Of a DNA stretch of 64,000 nucleotides, positions 59,613 through 64,000 are shown in pieces. Each line of letters opens with the position of its first letter. The first letter of the stretch is position 1. The position numbers and the translations under genes are program-made. This DNA is from Scalesia atractyloides. Its lineage: Eukaryota > Streptophyta > Magnoliopsida > Asterales > Asteraceae. The notes under the pieces were generated by a model. The model saw nothing but the letters and a program-made list of their open reading frames with translations, was not told the origin of the DNA and did not search any database. The stretch spans positions 58,782,610 through 58,846,609 of the forward strand of contig CAMTDV010000013.1 in the NCBI GenBank assembly GCA_947069175.1, given 5' to 3'.

Positions 59613-60434
59613 TGATGTATAAGAACTTATACATCTGTAAACATCAAATTTATCCTCGTTTATGCAAAAACTCTAGGTATTTTCAATGAATTTGGTATCA
59701 TTTGAGTTTTTTGAGAAAATACATATCTGGGTTTCAGCCCCGTGGTAAAACAAAGGCTTTTGGAGCGACAAGTAGAAAAATTAAGATATCAGACAAACTG
59801 TCAGATACGGCATGATCGTGCGTGACAACACCCGGCACGATCGTGCAAGGTCATTCAACATGGGCACAAACAACAAGCACTATCACAAATACACAACAAC
59901 ACCGGCCAGATCTAAAGAATTACCAGAAGCAAGATTGTGCCAGCCCTAAGCATGATCGTGCTCATCCCAAATCATTTCAAGAGTAGTCAATTCACGAGCA
60001 CGCATCGAGAATTACCGGTGAAACATTTACTTGCACCATCATGCCTTCACCAACCACAATCGTGACCTCCTCAGAAACTTTTGAGCGGGATTTTTCCAGA
60101 AAGAGCAGTAAACAAGATCGACAGATGGAAAGTGAGTCTGACATAAACCAAGCACGATCATGCCAACACCTGGCACAATCGTGCCAAACAATAGCATGTT
60201 AAATACGTGATTTCAGCTCATTTTCAACGGTGTAAGCATGATCATGCAAAACATCCAACATGTTAATACATGATTTCATCTCATTTTTAAGGGAGTTGGG
60301 TCTTGAGTTTGAGTTTTTCCATCAAAATTCAGCCCTTGGAAGGAAGTTGGAGCCAAGGAGGAACTTGGAAGGAGGCTTAATCACTTGAAGACTTGATCAT
60401 CCAACCTTTAATTCTTGCCTTTAAACTTGATTAG
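59613..60434 (+). repeat. Athila-like LTR, interrupted by the next element (element 14)
   Basis: Starts TGATGTATAAG. From 59805 to 60250 it holds about nine variants of GCACGATCGTGC (perfect 12 bp palindrome at 59835-59846). It is cut at 60434 by the LTR of element 15. Confidence 0.7.
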
Positions 60435-60609
60435 TGTAATGCCTAGTCTTTTCGCAGCCTTGCATTTTTAGAAAGGTTGTATTTCTATTTTCGGAAACTT
60501 CTTTCCTTGTAACCGTATTTGGTTTCAAACCATTGTAAATCCGAGACTTTGATCATAATGAAATGAATCTTTTGTATGAAATATACATCGTTTATGCATT
60601 ACTTATTGT

Positions 60610-61255
60610 TAGGATCTGATAGAAAACATTGATGCCAACCACTGCTAAGCTAACCACTACTATACAAAATTGATGATAAACACACTAAGCTAATCACTGC
60701 TATACAAGGACTGATGATAAACACTGATGCCAACCACTGCTATACAAGGACTCATGATAAACCCTGATGCCAACCACTACTGAGTTAACCACTGCTATAC
60801 AAGGACTGATAGAAAACACTGATGACAACAACTGTTGGTCTTCAGCAGAGGTTTGCCTTGACAGACCTTAGCTTTGATCTTCAGTAGAGGTTTGCCTTGA
60901 CATACCTTAGCTTTGGTCTTCAGCAGAGGTTTGCCTTGACAACCTTAGCTTTGGTCTTTAGTAGAGGTTTACCTCGACAGACTTAGCTTTGGTCTTCAGC
61001 AGAGGTTTGCCTTGGCAAACCTTCGACATTTAAGTCTTTAGCAGAGTTTTGTCTTTAACGAAGCTTAGCTGTAGCAGACCTTGAACATTAGTCTTCAGGA
61101 GAGCTTTGTCTTCAACAGAGCTTAGGTATATCAGACCATAAACATTAGTCTTCAGCAGAGCTTTGTCTACAACAGAGCTTAGCTGTAGTAGAGCTAGGAC
61201 GTTTAGACTTCCGCAGAGCTTTGTCTTCAACAGAGCTTAGCTATAGCAAACGTAT
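60610..61255 (+). repeat. Tandem repeat block in U3 of the element 15 LTR
   Basis: Three repeat types in a row: about 40 bp units with AACCACTGCTATACAAGGAC; about 38 bp units with TTCAGCAGAGGTTTGCCTTG; about 56 bp units with AGCAGAGCTTTGTCTTCAAC. Absent from the related solo LTR. Frames in it (61030-61230 minus) are repeat shadows. Confidence 0.85.
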
Positions 61256-61483
61256 GTTTACATACTTGTTCAACACATGTTTTCATGTTCCCTGTGCATA
61301 TTAGGTCTTTTTACATATTGGGCATTTATTAGTTAACATGTGACATCTGAATATACGACAAATATACACCTTATATATATATACGGCTGCCAGATTCCGG
61401 TCGCAACCTTTGGGTCGGGTTAGTTGTCTTGTTCAAATTAATTACCCGCTAAGCCCAACCCACCGAAACCCTAATCCTTTCCC

Positions 61484-61490
61484 TATATAA
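61484..61490 (+). promoter_or_regulatory. TATA box of the element 15 LTR
   Basis: CCC-TATATAA-TGAGC, at the same relative place as TATAAATAT in the solo LTR (22562). Confidence 0.6.
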
Positions 61491-63386
61491 TGAGCACTTC
61501 TCCATCCTTTATCCCACTTTTAAAACTCTATAACTCTCTCAAAACAAACTCAAACTCAGCTGAGCTTCTTCAGCAAACACCTCAGAAAACTTCCAGCATT
61601 AAAAGTGAGTTTTAACTCACTTATCCTTCTAATTTCATCTTGTTCTTTCTTCTACAACACTTGGTTAACCTCTAGGCAAGATTTCACAAGTTTTCTTGGG
61701 CAAACTAAGGTGAAATCTCACCATTTTTGAGTTCAAAGTGTCTTTAACTTTCTGCTCGCTTTTATCTTTTCACAACTTCATTATTTTCAAATTTTCTTCA
61801 CATTTTCTTCCTCTACAATGGCTGTAATGCCTTTAGGGATGTTTCCATAGGTTTTCCCTGGAAAACCCAGGTGGAACAATACCATTTTAAGGCTAAACTT
61901 TCTATTTTGGAAGATGAACTTATAAACTTTATTTAAACATGCTTTCTCTAGACAAACTTGTGCTACTTATGCCTCTAATCAAGCCCATGCTTAGTGAGCT
62001 AGCTAGAGTTGTTTCATACAAATTAGGAGGTGTAAAGTACCTCTCAACTTTCTATTTTGTAAGGGTTCTAACCCACAAGTGTTGAGACCATCCAAGCTTG
62101 ACAAGGCTTGTGTTTTGGTGAAGGTGTGATTACTTGGAAGCCTTGGATATCCTACTTTCAATCCACCACCTCACTTGATGTTTTACAATTTCTGTCCGAA
62201 GTGGTTTGCTAGCTTGAAAGTACCATAACCCCGTCAAGCCTCCGACACGTGTTGGTGAATCTTACAATGAGGTTAAAGGACGGTTATCCGCCTACCTCCA
62301 GGCATGACATCTATGACTTATATGATGGACTTAATGATATATTATACATAAATAAGACTTCTACATAACTGAACTTTTGACAATGATCATATGACTACTT
62401 GTCTTAACATTAGGTTATATTATCTAGGACTTAACCTCCTGATTACGATTCTAATGGGCATGACCCATAAAATCACAACCACCCTACGGGGTTTATTGTG
62501 TAAAAAACGAGTGTTAACGTCTAGATAAATACTTTTAAGAATACATACTTTTTCATACCTTAAAAATTCTAATCCGAATCCTCAATTATCATTCCAAAAC
62601 TCACACACCTACGTTTCCTCGTATAGGATAACTCGGTTTTCCAACCAATCAAACTCTTCATGGGATTTAATAAAGGAAGCTTTGCAAAACCGTGAGTACA
62701 CTCGAACACTCTTTTTACACTTTAAACTTTTGGTGAAATATGTTAACCTATCAAAAATACACGTAATCACTTATACTTTTATGCAATCACACAAACAATC
62801 CATCATACATGCTATACATGATTCGTATACATAGAACATACTTATGTGATACTACTTGTCATTAACTTCATACGAGCCTCTCCTTAACATGTATAGCGCT
62901 ATAAGAGTAACGCACCGCCCGTATTCTGATGGTCATGTTAAGTTTATTCTATTTTGCGGTGACACTTGAGGATTAACTTGTAAATCGCATGTCTTGTTTA
63001 CGTTAATCTAGTATGCTAGCTTAACATGTGGATTTGTTTAAACAATTTTTATACTTATGCTATAATCAAACTTGTGTACTCGTCAATGCTCTTTGTGTTG
63101 AACTATACTTTTAACATGTTGCAGGTTGAGGATGTTGAATATGACGGATTCTTAGTAGGGACGACATAGAAATGCATCTAGAATGCTAGGTTTCTATGTT
63201 ATAACTTTGTTAAACATGTCGCATTTGAATTTATGTTGTATTTGAGTTTATGTTGTATTTGACAATTCGATCAATGAAATGAAATGGGTTTTAAATTTAA
63301 TATTGTCGCAAATAGTGTTATGATGTCTCGAGCAATCTATTTCGTCTCACTCTGATGTTTCCGCCATAGATTGGGGTGTGACATAT

Positions 63387-63398
63387 TGGTATCAGAGC
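63387..63398 (+). other. Primer binding site of element 15
   Basis: TGGTATCAGAGC, 3 bp after the LTR; complementary to the 3' end of initiator tRNA-Met. Confidence 0.9.
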
Positions 63399-64000
63399 AA
63401 TAACTATAGGGAATTAGGTAGAATTGCCATGTTCGACCTAGTCTATAGTTTAAGTGACCAACTTCGACCATTCTTGATTCATGCTGAAAATGTTAATTCT
63501 TCCTACTTTGTTTCTTTCTATTCCTTTTGTCTTAATATATACAATATGTCTTTCCTAAGACGTTTACACAATATACACACTTGAAGACTTGAAGACACTC
63601 CATTACAAACGAGACGAATTCACCAAAATAGTAGTGAAACCAACACTTTGGTGAATGACTCTCAATCTGTGTATTCGATTTTTCATAAAATTATGCCATC
63701 AAGTTAGGAGTGATATCCATACCTTGATGGAAAATTTCCATTTCATACTCTAGTGGACCCTTACCAATGAGTCGGAATTCGATCCTCGTTTGGTAAGTAC
63801 CAACCACACTTAGGGTACGATGTTGTCGAGTTAGGGTGAAACCCGCACCTTGTTAACTAGTCCCATTCCTCGATTTTCAATTTCGCCAAAGTTTCAACTT
63901 TTTTCGATCACTTAGAGACTTGTAGTAACTGGAAGGGTAAAATGCCGTTAATCGCTTCTCGTTGAGAGCATTTTACCTATAGGCCAAAGCACGTTTCTCT
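63399..64000 (+). other. Untranslated leader of element 15 with a 10 bp hairpin
   Basis: No gag yet; the element runs out of the window. GGTAAAATGC (63936-63945) pairs perfectly with GCATTTTACC (63968-63977) across a 22-base loop. The ORF at 63378-63584 begins in the LTR end and shows no gag motif. Confidence 0.7.

Larger units (their letters stand above)
60435..63383 (+). repeat. 5' LTR of a chromovirus-type gypsy element (element 15, 2949 bp)
   Basis: Starts TGTAATGCCTAG, ends GGGGTGTGACA, preceded by ATTAG (probable target-site copy) and followed by a perfect PBS. Long stretches match the solo LTR at 22006-24175 (for example ACGCACCGCCCGTATTCT and CTTGGAAGCCTTGG), but this copy has an extra repeat block. 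TATA box TATATAA at 61484-61490. Confidence 0.9.

Overview
This window is a block of plant intergenic DNA built almost entirely from decayed, nested transposable elements. I see no intact cellular gene and no tRNA, rRNA or CRISPR. The host is a flowering plant with a large, repeat-rich genome. The style of its Ty3/gypsy chromoviruses, Athila-like elements and Copia Sireviruses with an extra 3' ORF suggests the daisy family (Asteraceae); this is family-level pattern recognition, not a species call. A fragment of plastid rps16 confirms a photosynthetic plant nucleus.

Layout. 1-4261: 3' half of a Tekay-like chromovirus (integrase, chromodomain-like tail, PPT, 2.6 kb LTR) that abuts a Sirevirus. 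4262-8752: that Sirevirus (RT and RNase H, a non-coding spacer, then the start of its extra ORF, here called aORF). 8753-11249: a complete, coding-free Sirevirus-like element with two ~440 bp LTRs. 11250-15790: second chromovirus (acidic/proline-rich ORF, leader, gag, protease, RT, RNase H), broken before integrase. 15791-19890: long LTR-type DNA with a minisatellite. About 19975-20880: plastid insertion. 21028-26193: Copia LTR and a second Sirevirus aORF promoter region split by a solo LTR (22006-24175). 26194-32713: third chromovirus with a 3.25 kb LTR. 32714-38769 (minus): third Sirevirus (integrase, RT, RNase H, spacer, aORF). 38770-39600: a plus-strand Sirevirus leader with PBS. About 39600-42807 (minus): Athila-like 3' end. 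42808-47235 (minus): Sirevirus LTR, PPT and full-length but broken aORF containing a perfect 176 bp inverted repeat. 47236-56840: AT-rich DNA with a long-TIR element, two Helitron-like ends and a coding-free Copia-like element. 57103-60434: Athila-like 3' region. 60435-64000: 5' LTR, PBS and leader of another chromovirus of the same family as the solo LTR.

How the parts relate. The most interesting system is the aORF of the Sirevirus copies. It lies downstream of pol. In two copies it is preceded by an LTR-like internal promoter (family-specific palindromes, then a TATA box), a tiny first exon (M-G-K or M-P-K) and an intron of about 440-505 bp; a third copy preserves the splice acceptor. The palindrome used inside the element matches the one in what looks like that family's own LTR. 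This points to a self-contained, spliced transcription unit for the extra ORF. The evidence is sequence comparison within this window; expression is not shown.
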